47,638 nt of DNA from Rhodovarius lipocyclicus (GTDB lineage: Bacteria; Pseudomonadota; Alphaproteobacteria; Acetobacterales; Acetobacteraceae). Both the position numbers and the translations under genes were made by a program. Positions 25,076-33,426 of the stretch are shown here, piece by piece. The notes beneath the pieces are model-generated. The model had not been told where the DNA came from. It saw only the letters and a program-made list of their open reading frames with translations, and searched no databases. Numbering within the stretch: the first letter of the stretch is position 1; each line of letters starts with the position of its first letter. Where the stretch lies: contig NZ_JAAABL010000031.1 of the NCBI RefSeq assembly GCF_009900765.1, forward strand, positions 1-47,638. Reading direction: 5' to 3'.

Positions 25076-25984
25076 CTACCAGCCCCGGTCCCATGCCGGC
25101 TCGCCCCGGAAGCAGCTGGCCAGGAAATCCACCAACGCCCGCAGCTTGCCCGCCAGGTGCCGGCCGGGCGGATACAGCGCATACAGGGCGATCGGCGTGT
25201 CCTCCGCCCCCGGCAGCACCGGGCGCAGCGTGCCGGCGCGGAAGGCCTCGCCCGCGATGAAACTGGGCACCCGGGTGATGCCGAACCCCGCCACCGCCGC
25301 GGCCATGCAGGCCTCGGCGTTGGAGAAATGCAGCCGCCCCTGCACGGGGATGACCACCGCCTGCCCGCCCTGCCGCAGGCGCCAGTTGGCGGGGTCGTGG
25401 AAATTGGTGTCGATAACGCAGTCATGCCCCGCCAGATCGGCCGGGGTGGCGGGCTCGCCGCGCGCCGCCAGATAGGCGGGGGCGGCGGCCAGCACGATGC
25501 GCACCGGGCACAGCCGGCGCGCCATCAGGCTGCTGTCGGTGGGCGCGCCGATGCGGATGGCGGCGTCGAACCCCTCATCCACCAGGTTCACCACGCGGTC
25601 GGAGAAATTCACGTCCAGCTGGATACCCGGGAAGGCGCGGGCGAAATCCAGCAGCACCGGTGCCAGCTGGGTGGTGCCGAAGGACAGCGGCGCGGTCAGC
25701 CGCAGCCGCCCGCTCGGCGCGCCGGAGGCATGGCGCACCGAGGCCTCCAGCGCGTCGAACTCCTCCAGCAGGGGCTTGATGCGGGCGTAATAGGCCTGGC
25801 CCAGTTCGGTGGGGGACAGGGCGCGGGTGGTGCGCTTGATGAGCTGCACGCCCAGATCGGCCTCCAGCCTGGAGACCAGCTTGGAGGCCTGGCCGCCGCT
25901 GGTGCCCAGCCGGGCCGCCGCGGCGGCGAAACTGCCGAGGTCCAGCACCGCGACGAACATGCGGTCACAGTCGAGGCGCTCCAT
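25076..25984 (-). CDS. LysR-family transcriptional regulator
   Basis: A 302-residue regulator. The N-terminal winged helix is at about 4-62 (MFVAVLDLGSFAAAAARLGTSGGQASKLVSRLE, quoted in part: GSFAAAAARLGTS), followed by the linker helix and a periplasmic-binding-protein-like effector domain (about 90-295, starting RLRLTAPLSFGTTQLAPVL). It belongs to the AaeR/QhpR-like subgroup that often regulates quinone reductases. It is co-directional with DoxX, VOC and the YqjG remnant, not divergent, with 112 bases to DoxX that contain two inverted repeats. The expected target is that set. The start at 25984 fits homology; a Met further upstream adds unrelated residues. Confidence 0.9.
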   Translation of the reverse strand: MERLDCDRMFVAVLDLGSFAAAAARLGTSGGQASKLVSRLEADLGVQLIKRTTRALSPTELGQAYYARIKPLLEEFDALEASVRHASGAPSGRLRLTAPLSFGTTQLAPVLLDFARAFPGIQLDVNFSDRVVNLVDEGFDAAIRIGAPTDSSLMARRLCPVRIVLAAAPAYLAARGEPATPADLAGHDCVIDTNFHDPANWRLRQGGQAVVIPVQGRLHFSNAEACMAAAVAGFGITRVPSFIAGEAFRAGTLRPVLPGAEDTPIALYALYPPGRHLAGKLRALVDFLASCFRGEPAWDRGW

Positions 25985-26058
25985 GGGCGGCTTTCCATCC
26001 TGGCGGGAATATGCCGCCAGCATAAGGCGTATCGCCCGGACCGGAAGCGATGACCGCG

Positions 26059-26892
26059 TCAGGGCGTGCCGAACAGGGCCCGCCAGCGGGCGCGCCAGCC
26101 CCGCGCGCGCCAGGCATCCCGCCCCATCGCCAGCCATTCCCCCAGCGCGATGCGCAGCGGGTTCAGGCTGGCCGGCCGGCCGGCGAGGCCATAATGCAGC
26201 GCCTCGCCGCGCGGGGCCTCGGCGAAGGTGCCGAACAGCCGGTCGAAGACGATCAGCACCCCGCCGAAATTGCGGTCCAGGCAGGCCGGGTTGCTGGCAT
26301 GGTGCACGCGATGGTGGGCGGGCGTGTTCAGCACCCATTCCAGCGGGCCCAGGCGCGGCGCCAGCTCCGTATGGATGAAGAACTGATAGAGCAGGTTCAG
26401 CCCCAGCGCGGCCAGGATCATCAGCGGATGGAAGCCCAGCAGGGCCAGGGGCAGCATGAACAGCCCATGGCCCGAGAAGCCGCCGGTCCAGCCCAGACGG
26501 ATGGCGGCGGTCAGGTTCATCCGCGTGCTGGAATGGTGCACGGAATGCGTGGCCCAGAACCAGCGGATGCGGTGAGAGGCCCGATGCTGCCAGTAATAGA
26601 GCAGCTCCACCCCCAGGAACACGCCGAGCCAGCTGAGCCAGCCGCCGCCCGGAATGTCGAACAGGCGGTGCCGCCAGGCGATTTCCAGCGGCAGGGCCAG
26701 CAGCCCCGCCTGGGCGGCCCGCAGCAGGTTCTGCCCCGCCGCCACCCCCAGGGAGGCGGCGCTTTCCCGCCAGTCGTGGCTGTCATGGCGCAGCAGGCGG
26801 GCGGCCGCGTATTCCAGCGCCATGAAACCCAGGGCCGCCGCGGGCACGCCCAGCCGCATGGCGGGGGAGAGCAGTTGCGCGGCGTCGGCCAT
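26059..26892 (-). CDS. Sterol desaturase / fatty acid hydroxylase family protein
   Basis: A 277-residue integral membrane di-iron enzyme. The histidine clusters are all present: HRASH (about 103-107), HSVHH (about 116-120) and HRVHH (about 193-197), with a further His in the FFIHTEL segment. Four to five hydrophobic helices surround them. Family members hydroxylate or desaturate lipid chains such as fatty acids, ornithine lipids or carotenoids; the substrate here is unknown. It follows the secreted repeat-protein gene by 12 bases on the same strand, so the two are probably cotranscribed. Confidence 0.88.
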   Translation of the reverse strand: MADAAQLLSPAMRLGVPAAALGFMALEYAAARLLRHDSHDWRESAASLGVAAGQNLLRAAQAGLLALPLEIAWRHRLFDIPGGGWLSWLGVFLGVELLYYWQHRASHRIRWFWATHSVHHSSTRMNLTAAIRLGWTGGFSGHGLFMLPLALLGFHPLMILAALGLNLLYQFFIHTELAPRLGPLEWVLNTPAHHRVHHASNPACLDRNFGGVLIVFDRLFGTFAEAPRGEALHYGLAGRPASLNPLRIALGEWLAMGRDAWRARGWRARWRALFGTP

Positions 26893-26904
26893 GGGCTGCC
26901 TGCC

Positions 26905-27207
26905 TCAGCGGGTCACGCTGCCGGTGCGGGTGCGCGTCTGCCCGCCCGGGCCCGTGGTGGTGCTGGTGCCGGTGCAGCTGCCATTGGCGCAGCTGGCGCT
27001 GCCCGTGCGGTTCACGCTGTTGCCGGCGGGGCCGGTGCGGGTGATGGCGCGGCTGCAGCTGCCGCCCGAGCAGCTGCCGGAGGCATCGACGGTGGAGGTG
27101 CCGGCGGGCCCGGTGCTGGAGGCACGGCGGCTCCAGGCCTGGGCATCGGCGGCGGCACCCAGGCTCAGGGCCAGGGCCAGCACGGAAAGGGCGATCGTCT
27201 TGCGCAT
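26905..27207 (-). CDS. Small secreted TGPAG-repeat protein
   Basis: A 100-residue exported protein. Residues 1-24 form a Sec signal ending ADAQA. The mature part is a low-complexity Gly/Ser/Thr/Arg protein built of about 2.5 repeats of 26-27 residues, each beginning TGPAG (32-36, 58-62; TGPGG at 85-89). The first two units carry Cys pairs spaced S-C-x-x-G-S-C (46/51 and 73/78), which could form disulphides. There is no hydrophobic core, so it is probably extended or disordered, perhaps an envelope or matrix component. I do not recognise a named family. It lies 12 bases upstream of the fatty-acid-hydroxylase-type gene. Confidence 0.7.
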   Translation of the reverse strand: MRKTIALSVLALALSLGAAADAQAWSRRASSTGPAGTSTVDASGSCSGGSCSRAITRTGPAGNSVNRTGSASCANGSCTGTSTTTGPGGQTRTRTGSVTR

Positions 27208-27392
27208 CAGGGCATCCCGACAATGGTGCCGCCGCCGGAATGGCGCGGCCTGGGGGCATCCTGCATCGCCGCCATGGCGGGCGTATCAACGGCGCGCATC
27301 GTTTTCCATCCATGCGTCAACGCCGCGTAACAGCTTGTCAAAAACCCGTTTTCCGCCTTGCCAAGCCCGGGGGCTGCCCTGAACCTCGGGCC

Positions 27393-28121
27393 ATGGACAC
27401 ACCCGCGCCCACCCTGCTGATGGTGGAGGACGACCCGGAGATCAGCCGCCTCGCCGCCGGTTTCCTGCGCCGCGAGGGCTTCGTGACGGAGGTGGCCGAG
27501 AGCGGCCCCGCGATGGACGCGCTGCTGGCCCGCATTCGCCCGGACCTGATCATCCTGGACCTGATGCTGCCCGGCGAGGACGGGCTGGCCATCTGCCGCC
27601 GCCTGCGGGAAAGCGAGGATGTGCCCATCCTCATACTCTCGGCCAAGAGCGACGAGATCGACCGCGTGGTGGGCCTCGAGATCGGGGCCGACGACTACCT
27701 GACCAAGCCCTTCGGCCCACGGGAATTGCTGGCGCGCATCCGCGCCCTGCTGCGCCGCGCCCAAGGGCGGGTGGCGGGACGGGTGGCGCAGCCCAGCCGC
27801 CGCTTCGCCTTCGACCGCTTCGTGATCGACCTGGACGCCCGCGCGCTGGAAGTGACGGGGGGAGACGCCGTGGCGCTGACCACCGCCGAGTTCGACCTGC
27901 TGGCCTGCTTCGCCCGCCACCCGCGCCGGGTGCTGACGCGCGACCAGATCCTGGACTGGACCCATGGCCGTGCCGCCGGCCCCTTCGACCGCACGGTGGA
28001 CATGCTGATCTCCCGCCTCCGGCGCAAGCTGGAAGGGGCGAGCCCGGGATCGGGGCTGATCTCCACCGTGCGGAACGGCGGGTATCTGCTCACCGCCCAT
28101 GTGCGGCAGGTGACGGGATGA
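27393..28121 (+). CDS. OmpR-family response regulator
   Basis: A 242-residue regulator. The receiver has VEDDPE at 11-16, phospho-acceptor Asp56 in LDLMLPGEDG, Ser in ILSAKSDE and Lys in LTKPFGP. The winged helix (about 140-235) contains ALTTAEFDLLACFARHP, LTRDQILDWTHGR, FDRTVDMLISRLRRKLE and VRNGGYLL. The start at 27393 is the first Met before receiver homology. It is coupled by an ATGA overlap to its sensor kinase. Divergent transcription from the secreted repeat-protein gene, 185 bases away, makes that gene a plausible target. Confidence 0.93.
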   Translation: MDTPAPTLLMVEDDPEISRLAAGFLRREGFVTEVAESGPAMDALLARIRPDLIILDLMLPGEDGLAICRRLRESEDVPILILSAKSDEIDRVVGLEIGADDYLTKPFGPRELLARIRALLRRAQGRVAGRVAQPSRRFAFDRFVIDLDARALEVTGGDAVALTTAEFDLLACFARHPRRVLTRDQILDWTHGRAAGPFDRTVDMLISRLRRKLEGASPGSGLISTVRNGGYLLTAHVRQVTG

Positions 28122-29458
28122 CCCGGCTGACGCTGGCCATGCGCATCGGGCTGATCGTGGCGATGGCGCTGTCGGTGGTGTGGATCACGCTGATCGGCGT
28201 CTATTTCCGCACCAGCCTGGCGGAGCGCGAGGGCATGCGCCCCACGCCCGACCGCCTGGCCGCCCTGGTCGAGCTGGTGGAGGAGATGCCGCCGCGGCTG
28301 CGCCCGGCCCTGCTGATGGCCATGACCACGGAGAGCCTCGCCCCGCGCATCGCCGAGGCGGCCGAGGCGGCGGAGCCGCTGGACGACCCCAGGCTGCGCG
28401 ACGGCTACGCGGCGGCGCTGGGCGGGCGGCCCTTCATGCTGGCACGGCCGGCGCTGCCGCCGGGGCGCTGGTTTCCGCGCCTGACCAGCAACCCGCGCAA
28501 TGCCCTGCAATTGCGGGTGGGGTTGCGCCAGGGCGGAACCCTGGTGGTGGACGCGCGGACCCGGGTGCCGATCACGGCGCTGGGCATGCCGGTGGGGTTC
28601 GGCGCGGGGCTGTTCGGTACGGTGGTGGCGCTGGCGGCGCTGGTGGTGATGCAGCGCGAAACCCGCCCCCTGGCCCGGCTGGCCGCCGCGGTGGACCGGC
28701 TGGACCTGTCCGGCCCGCCCATCCCCCTGCCCGACACCCGCCGCAACGCGCCCGAGATCCGCGCCGTGGTCGGTGCCTTCGGGCGCATGCAGGAACGGCT
28801 CTCGGGGCTGTTGCAGGCGCGCATGGCGCTGTTGGGCGGCATCGCGCATGACGTGCGCAGCTTCGCCACCCGCCTGCGGCTGCGCATCGACAGCCTGCCC
28901 GACGCCGCGGAGCGCCAGCGCGCCGAGGCCGATATCCAGGACATGATCCGCCTGCTGGACGACGCGCTGCTGGCCAGCCGCGCGGGCGCGGGCGAACTGG
29001 CGCAGGAGATGGTGGAACTGCCCGCCCTGCTGCGCGCCGAGGCCGATGACCGCAGGGCCCAGGGCGCCCGCGTCTGCCTGCGGCTGGACACGCCGGAATG
29101 GCTGACCGTGCTGGGGGACCCGCTGGCGCTGCGGCGGGTGATCACCAACCTGGCGGGCAATGCCATCGCCTATGGCCATGCCGCGCATCTGAGCCTGGCC
29201 GAGGAAGGCGGGGAGGCGGTGCTGCGGGTGGATGACGAGGGGCCCGGCATCCCGCCCGCCCAGCGGCTGGCGATGCTGGAACCCTTCACCCGGCTCGATG
29301 CCTCCCGCAATCGGCGCACCGGGGGCGCGGGGCTGGGGCTGGCGATCGCACGCGGGCTGGTGGAGGCGCATGGCGGCCGCATCGCCATCGCTGACAGCCC
29401 GCAAGGGGGCGCGCGGCTGGAGGTCAGGCTGCCGGTGTTCGGGCCGGGCCAGGGTTAG
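28118..29458 (+). CDS. Sensor histidine kinase (EnvZ-like)
   Basis: A 446-residue inner-membrane kinase. Transmembrane helices at about 10-30 and 155-178 flank a periplasmic domain of about 120 residues, followed by HAMP (180-230), the H-box LLGGIAHDVRSFATRLRLR with phospho-acceptor His244, N-box TNLAGNAIAYG, G1 DDEGPGIP and G2 GGAGLGLAIARGL. It is the partner of the OmpR-type regulator, overlapping it by four bases. Its 3' end overlaps the convergent TetR gene by 35 bases, which is within coding sequence of both. Confidence 0.93.
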   Translation: MTRLTLAMRIGLIVAMALSVVWITLIGVYFRTSLAEREGMRPTPDRLAALVELVEEMPPRLRPALLMAMTTESLAPRIAEAAEAAEPLDDPRLRDGYAAALGGRPFMLARPALPPGRWFPRLTSNPRNALQLRVGLRQGGTLVVDARTRVPITALGMPVGFGAGLFGTVVALAALVVMQRETRPLARLAAAVDRLDLSGPPIPLPDTRRNAPEIRAVVGAFGRMQERLSGLLQARMALLGGIAHDVRSFATRLRLRIDSLPDAAERQRAEADIQDMIRLLDDALLASRAGAGELAQEMVELPALLRAEADDRRAQGARVCLRLDTPEWLTVLGDPLALRRVITNLAGNAIAYGHAAHLSLAEEGGEAVLRVDDEGPGIPPAQRLAMLEPFTRLDASRNRRTGGAGLGLAIARGLVEAHGGRIAIADSPQGGARLEVRLPVFGPGQG

Positions 29459-29999
29459 CCGGCATCGCCAGCTCCGCCCCGACCCGTTCCAGGGCACGGC
29501 GGAACACCGCCTCATCCCCCAGCGCGCGAGAGAGGACGAGCGCCCCCTGGATGGCCAGCACCGCCTGTTCGGCGCGCGCCCCGGCATCGGCATGGCCAAG
29601 CCGGCGCAGCGCCCCGGCCAGGGCCTCCACCCAGTCCAGGAAATAGCGCCGGATCGGCGCGGCCAGCCGGTCGCGCGTGGCGTCCAGCGCCAGCATTCCC
29701 ACCAGGCACACCCGCCCGCCGGAGCGGAAATAGGCATCCGTCTCCCGCAGCATGGTGGCGATGGCCTCGGCGGGCGGGGCCTCACGCAAGGGCCGGTAGA
29801 GGCGGGTTTCGAACCAGGCCTCGATCCCGGCCAGCACGGCGGCCGCCATCTCCTCCTTCCCGCCGGGGAAGAAGTTGTACAGGCTGCCCTTGCCCAGCCC
29901 CGTGGCCGCCGCGATCAGGCTGAGGGAGGCCCCCTCATAGCCATGCTCGCGGAACACCTCGGCGATCAGGGGAATGGCGGCGGCGCGGTCGCGGGCCAT
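29424..29999 (-). CDS. TetR/AcrR-family transcriptional regulator
   Basis: A 191-residue repressor. The N-terminal helix-turn-helix is in residues about 8-55: IPLIAEVFREHGYEGASLSLIAAATGLGKGSLYNFFPGGKEEM (in part, GYEGASLSLIAAATGLGKG). The C-terminal ligand domain resembles the YxaF/LmrA-like group, with YFRSGGRVCLVGMLAL. The start at 29999 is used because homology begins there; a longer frame adds an unrelated Pro-rich leader. It lies downstream of the NTF2-like gene on the same strand, whose promoter carries two ACCGATCGGT-like palindromes that are good candidates for its operators. Confidence 0.9.
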   Translation of the reverse strand: MARDRAAAIPLIAEVFREHGYEGASLSLIAAATGLGKGSLYNFFPGGKEEMAAAVLAGIEAWFETRLYRPLREAPPAEAIATMLRETDAYFRSGGRVCLVGMLALDATRDRLAAPIRRYFLDWVEALAGALRRLGHADAGARAEQAVLAIQGALVLSRALGDEAVFRRALERVGAELAMPANPGPARTPAA

Positions 30000-30165
30000 G
30001 GGCTGGGGCCTTTGGACAATGGGTTTCGGGATGGGGCTGGCGCGGGATTTTTCGTGCTGGCCAGGAAGAGGCCGAAGCCAATGCCGGGGCATTGGCGAGG
30101 GTTCTGACGCCGCCGGCGCGGAAAAGCACCGCCGGACGCGCCCGCAAGCCCATTGTCCACAGGCC

Positions 30166-30633
30166 CTACAGGCCCAGCTCCGTCAGGCCGGGATGACCGG
30201 CCGGGCGGGGGGCGGCGCGGTCCCAGTGGAACAGCCGCTGGTCGGCCCGGATGGGCAGGTCGTTGATGGAGGCATGGCGTTCCTCCATCAGGCCCTCGGC
30301 GTCGAACCGCCAGTTCTCGTTGCCGTAGGAGCGGAACCACTGCCCGGCGGCGTCGTGCCATTCATAGGCGAAGCGCACCGCGATGCGGTCCCCGGTGAAG
30401 GCCCACAGCTCCTTGATCAGGCGGTATTCTTGCTCGGCCGCCCATTTCCGGGTGAGGAAATCCACGATCGCCTCCCGCCCTTGCAGGAAGGTGTCGCGGT
30501 TCCGCCAGCGGCTGGCAGGGGTATAGGCCAGGGAGACCCGGGCGGGATCGCGGCTGTTCCAGCCATCCTCCGCGGCGCGGATCTTCTGGCGCGCGGTGGC
30601 TTCGGTGAAGGGCGGGAATGGGGGGCGGGACAT
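30166..30633 (-). CDS. NTF2-like (DUF1348/SnoaL-type) protein
   Basis: A 155-residue single-domain protein. The motifs [30 protein letters not shown] (in part, [18 protein letters not shown]), [36 protein letters not shown] and [21 protein letters not shown] place it in the DUF1348 family of the nuclear-transport-factor-2 fold. The function is not established; the fold provides a cone-shaped pocket used by isomerases and hydrolases. The start at 30633 follows the two TetR-type palindromes at 30650-30678. The TetR gene lies 166 bases downstream. Confidence 0.88.
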   Translation of the reverse strand: MSRPPFPPFTEATARQKIRAAEDGWNSRDPARVSLAYTPASRWRNRDTFLQGREAIVDFLTRKWAAEQEYRLIKELWAFTGDRIAVRFAYEWHDAAGQWFRSYGNENWRFDAEGLMEERHASINDLPIRADQRLFHWDRAAPRPAGHPGLTELGL

Positions 30634-30649
30634 GGGGCGGCCTTTTTGT

Positions 30650-30678
30650 ACCAATCGGTTTATTTTTACCGATCGGTA
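30650..30678. promoter_or_regulatory. Tandem TetR-type operators
   Basis: ACCAATCGGT (30650-30659) and TACCGATCGGTA (30667-30678) are two near-palindromes with centres 18 bp apart. The second is a perfect 12-bp palindrome. They lie 17-45 bases before the NTF2-like start. Spacing on one face of the helix and sequence type fit binding of two TetR dimers, most simply the TetR encoded next door. Confidence 0.7.
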
Positions 30679-30711
30679 CAGAAAGGCAAGGCCCACGAGG
30701 AAAGAAGGAAG

Positions 30712-30788
30712 TGGCGCGCCCTGCTGGATTCGAACCAGCGGCCTGAAGCTTAGAAGGCTCCTGCTCTATCCAACTGAGCTAAGGGCGC
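30712..30788 (-). tRNA. tRNA-Arg(TCT)
   Basis: A complete cloverleaf on the minus strand. The acceptor stem GCGCCCT pairs with AGGGCGC (30716-30722), discriminator G, and CCA is encoded at 30712-30714. The D arm is GCTCAGTTGGATAGAGC. The anticodon loop CTTCTAA gives anticodon TCT, reading AGA arginine codons. The T arm carries GGTTCGAATCC. Nothing resembling an integrase or attachment site follows it. Confidence 0.95.
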
Positions 30789-30798
30789 AAATTCGCGC

Positions 30799-31122
30799 TC
30801 AGTGCGTCCAGTTTTCCAGCCGGTTGTTGCGGAAATTGTCCGAATAGCTCTTGGGCTTGATCGGCTTGGGCGCGGGCGGCACTTCCAGCACATAGTGCAG
30901 CCCCTCGGACTTGGCGTAAGCCTCCGCCGCCTCACGGCTGGGGAAGGTCAACCGCACCTGGCGCTCGGTCGACAGCCCGCCGGTCCAGCCCATCAGGCGG
31001 TCCACGGTGGGGCGTACATCGGGGGCGAATTCCAGCACCCAGCTGCCGGCCTTGCCGGGGCCGGACTGCATCGCGTTGCGCGAGGGGCTGAAGATGCGGG
31101 CAGCGGGCTTCACCAGGCTCAT
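30799..31122 (-). CDS. NDUFS4-like complex I accessory subunit
   Basis: A 107-residue protein of the ETC complex I subunit family (mitochondrial NDUFS4 homologue). The characteristic elements are ARIFSPSRNAMQSGPGKAGSWVLEF, quoted in part as ARIFSPSRNAMQSG, then DRLMGWTGGLSTERQVRL, and FPSREAAEAYAKSEGL, ending in the basic YSDNFRNNRLENWTH-type tail. In alphaproteobacteria this subunit stabilises the peripheral arm of NADH dehydrogenase. It lies just upstream of tRNA-Arg, 10 bases away, on the same strand. The remaining nuo genes are elsewhere. Confidence 0.92.
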   Translation of the reverse strand: MSLVKPAARIFSPSRNAMQSGPGKAGSWVLEFAPDVRPTVDRLMGWTGGLSTERQVRLTFPSREAAEAYAKSEGLHYVLEVPPAPKPIKPKSYSDNFRNNRLENWTH

Positions 31123-31181
31123 GCGGAAATCCTTTCGAGGCCTCACCCTATAGCCCCGATGGCCGCCCCCTCAAAGGGTCC

Positions 31182-31925
31182 TCACAGCGGCAGGTCCAGC
31201 CAGGACAGGTGCCCCCCCTTCCCCGCCCCGGTGTCCAGGAAGATCGCCTCCCCGCCGCTGCGGGCGCGGATGTGCCAGGGCCGGCCATCGGTGCTGCGCG
31301 TGTCATGCCCGACATAGACAGTGATGCCCGGCGGGATGGTCTCCACCCAATGCAGCAGCCGCTCCGGATAGCCATCGCGCTTGGGCCCGGCCACCACCTG
31401 GCCATAGATGGCGCGCGTGACGGGGGGTTCCACGCGGCGTGCCCCGGCCTCGGGCGGGGGGGCGTGGTGCAGCATGGCGGGGTGGAAGGCCGCATGGGCG
31501 AAAATGGCGTTGCCCCGCCGCAGCCAGACCGGCGCGTGGGCGATCTCGGTGATCAGGCGGGTGCGCAGGGCCTCGCCATCCGGGGCCTCGGCCAGTTCGG
31601 CGAGTGTCCGCTCCAGCCCCTCATTCATGCCGCGCAGCCGGGCGCCCAACAGGGCGCGGCGCAGCTTGTGCTCATGGTTGCCCAGCAGGAACAGGCCGCG
31701 CCCGGCATCCATCAGGCCGAAGATGCGGCGCAGCACGGCCGGGCTGTCATGCCCGCCATCGGTCAGGTCGCCCAGCTGCAGCAGGAACAGGCCCTGCGCC
31801 TCGGCGCCCGCCGCCGCGGCTTCGAAGCCGCGGGCATCGCCGTGCACATCCCCCACCACGCGCAGGCCGTTGAAGCCGCGCTGCCGCAGCTTCAAGGGAT
31901 CCAGCCATGCCTCACCGTCGTCCAC
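31182..31925 (-). CDS. Calcineurin-like metallophosphatase
   Basis: A protein of about 247 residues with the full metallophosphoesterase motif set: GDVHGD, LGDLTDGG, GNHEHK, a His in IFAHAAFH and GHDTRS. This is the PP1/PrpE-like bacterial serine/threonine phosphatase or diadenosine-tetraphosphatase type. I use a GTG start at 31925 (V-D-D-G-E-A-W-L-D-P) because the longer frame back to 32012 runs into the phr gene and encodes an unnatural Gly/Pro-rich leader. The gap to phr is then 16 bases, which suggests an operon. Substrate unknown. Confidence 0.85.
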   Translation of the reverse strand: MDDGEAWLDPLKLRQRGFNGLRVVGDVHGDARGFEAAAAGAEAQGLFLLQLGDLTDGGHDSPAVLRRIFGLMDAGRGLFLLGNHEHKLRRALLGARLRGMNEGLERTLAELAEAPDGEALRTRLITEIAHAPVWLRRGNAIFAHAAFHPAMLHHAPPPEAGARRVEPPVTRAIYGQVVAGPKRDGYPERLLHWVETIPPGITVYVGHDTRSTDGRPWHIRARSGGEAIFLDTGAGKGGHLSWLDLPL

Positions 31926-31941
31926 GCCACTCAGCCCGTTT

Positions 31942-33339
31942 TCAGACCACCCTGGTCCCTTCTTCCCGCAGGGCGGCATAGGCGGCAAGCGCCCGCTCCC
32001 GCCCCCTGCCATGTTCCACGATGGGGGCGGGGTAGCCGCCGGGGGGGCGCGGGGCCGTCCAGGGCTTGTGGATCACCGCATCCGGCAGGGCCGAGACCTC
32101 CGGCACCCAGCGCCGCACATAGGCGCCGGCGGGGTCGAACTTCTCGCCCTGCAGCACCGGGTTGAACACGCGGAAATAGGGGGCCGCATCCGCCCCGCAC
32201 CCCGCCACCCATTGCCAGGAGGCCGCGTTGGCCGCGAGATCCCCATCCACCAGCGTGTCCCAGAACCAGGCCTCGCCGGCCTGCCAGGGTTGCAGCAGGT
32301 GCTTCACCAGGAAGCTGGCGACCACCATGCGCACCCGGTTGTGCATCCAGCCCGTGCGCCACAGCTGCCGCATGCCCGCATCCACGATCGGGTAGCCGGT
32401 GCGGCCCTGCTGCCAGGCCGCCAGCAGGCGGGGCTCCGGCTGCCAGGGGAATTCCGCGAATCGGGGCTGAAGGGGCGCTTCCGGCATCTCCGGCCGGTGC
32501 CACAGCAGGTGATAGGAGAACTCCCGCCACAGCACCTCCTTCAGGAAGGTGTGCTCACCGGTGGCGCCCATCGCGCGCGCCGCGTGCCACACCTGCCGGG
32601 GCGAGACCTCCCCGAAGCGCAGATGCGGCGAGAGGCCGGAGGTGCTGGCCTCGCCGGGGATGTTGCGACGGTCTGGATAGGCGCGCAGGGCCTCCGCGCC
32701 GAAATCGGCCAGGCGCCGGGCGGCGCCGGCCTCGCCGGGCTGCCAGTGGCGGGGGAATTCCTTCCACCAATCCAGGCGCGGCAGCAGGCCCAGCGCCTCC
32801 AGCGCCAGGCCGGGCTGGGCGGGGGCGGCGGGGATGCGCTCCGGCGCGGGGATCGGCGGCGCGGGCTCCCCCAGCGCGAAGACGGCGCGCGAGAAAGGCG
32901 TGTAGACCGAATAGGGCTTGTCCTGCCCGGTGCGCAGCCGGTGCGGTTCATGCAGCAGGGAGGAGGTGTGCGGCACCAGCCGGCGCCCCGCCCCGGCCAG
33001 GGCGAGGTGCAAGGCCTCATCCCGCTTGCGGGCCCAGGGTTCGTACAGCCGCCCGGCATGGATGGCATCGGCCTGGACGGCCTCGGCCAGGCGGGGCAGC
33101 AATTCCAGCGCGCTGCCTCGCAACAGCAGCAGCGGCGCGCCCCGCGCGGCGAGGTCGGCCCCCAGGGCGGCCAGCGAATAATGCAGCCACCAGCGCTGCG
33201 CCCCGCCATGCGCCCAGGCGCCGGCCGCCGCGTCGTCCAGCACATAGACAGGCAGCACCGGGCCGGCCTGAAGCGCCGCGTGCAAAGCCGGATTGTCCGC
33301 CAGGCGAAGGTCCTGGCGGAACCAGAGGATGGTGGTCAT
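31942..33339 (-). CDS. phrB: Deoxyribodipyrimidine photolyase
   Basis: A 465-residue cryptochrome/photolyase family flavoprotein that repairs cyclobutane pyrimidine dimers with blue light. The N-terminal alpha/beta antenna domain begins TILWFRQDLRLADNPAL. The C-terminal FAD domain carries GLSPHLRFGEVSPR, LWREFSYHLLWHRP, and the signature with Asn at WMHNRVRMVVASFLVKHL, WFWDTLVDGDLAANAASWQW. Trp-rich positions of the electron-transfer chain are retained. Length matches class I CPD photolyases. The gene lies upstream of the metallophosphatase gene. Confidence 0.95.
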   Translation of the reverse strand: MTTILWFRQDLRLADNPALHAALQAGPVLPVYVLDDAAAGAWAHGGAQRWWLHYSLAALGADLAARGAPLLLLRGSALELLPRLAEAVQADAIHAGRLYEPWARKRDEALHLALAGAGRRLVPHTSSLLHEPHRLRTGQDKPYSVYTPFSRAVFALGEPAPPIPAPERIPAAPAQPGLALEALGLLPRLDWWKEFPRHWQPGEAGAARRLADFGAEALRAYPDRRNIPGEASTSGLSPHLRFGEVSPRQVWHAARAMGATGEHTFLKEVLWREFSYHLLWHRPEMPEAPLQPRFAEFPWQPEPRLLAAWQQGRTGYPIVDAGMRQLWRTGWMHNRVRMVVASFLVKHLLQPWQAGEAWFWDTLVDGDLAANAASWQWVAGCGADAAPYFRVFNPVLQGEKFDPAGAYVRRWVPEVSALPDAVIHKPWTAPRPPGGYPAPIVEHGRGRERALAAYAALREEGTRVV

Positions 33340-33426
33340 GCGCCTAGTATGGGCATGCGGGGAAATTGTTGAACGGGGAAGTCGGGATTTTTCCGGGCCG
33401 GCTGAGGAAGGCGCCGCCCCGCGCCT

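Noticed and set aside
30712-30788. tRNA-Arg as a possible integration site of a genomic island
   Set aside because: No integrase, no repeat of the tRNA 3' end and no composition change was seen on either side.
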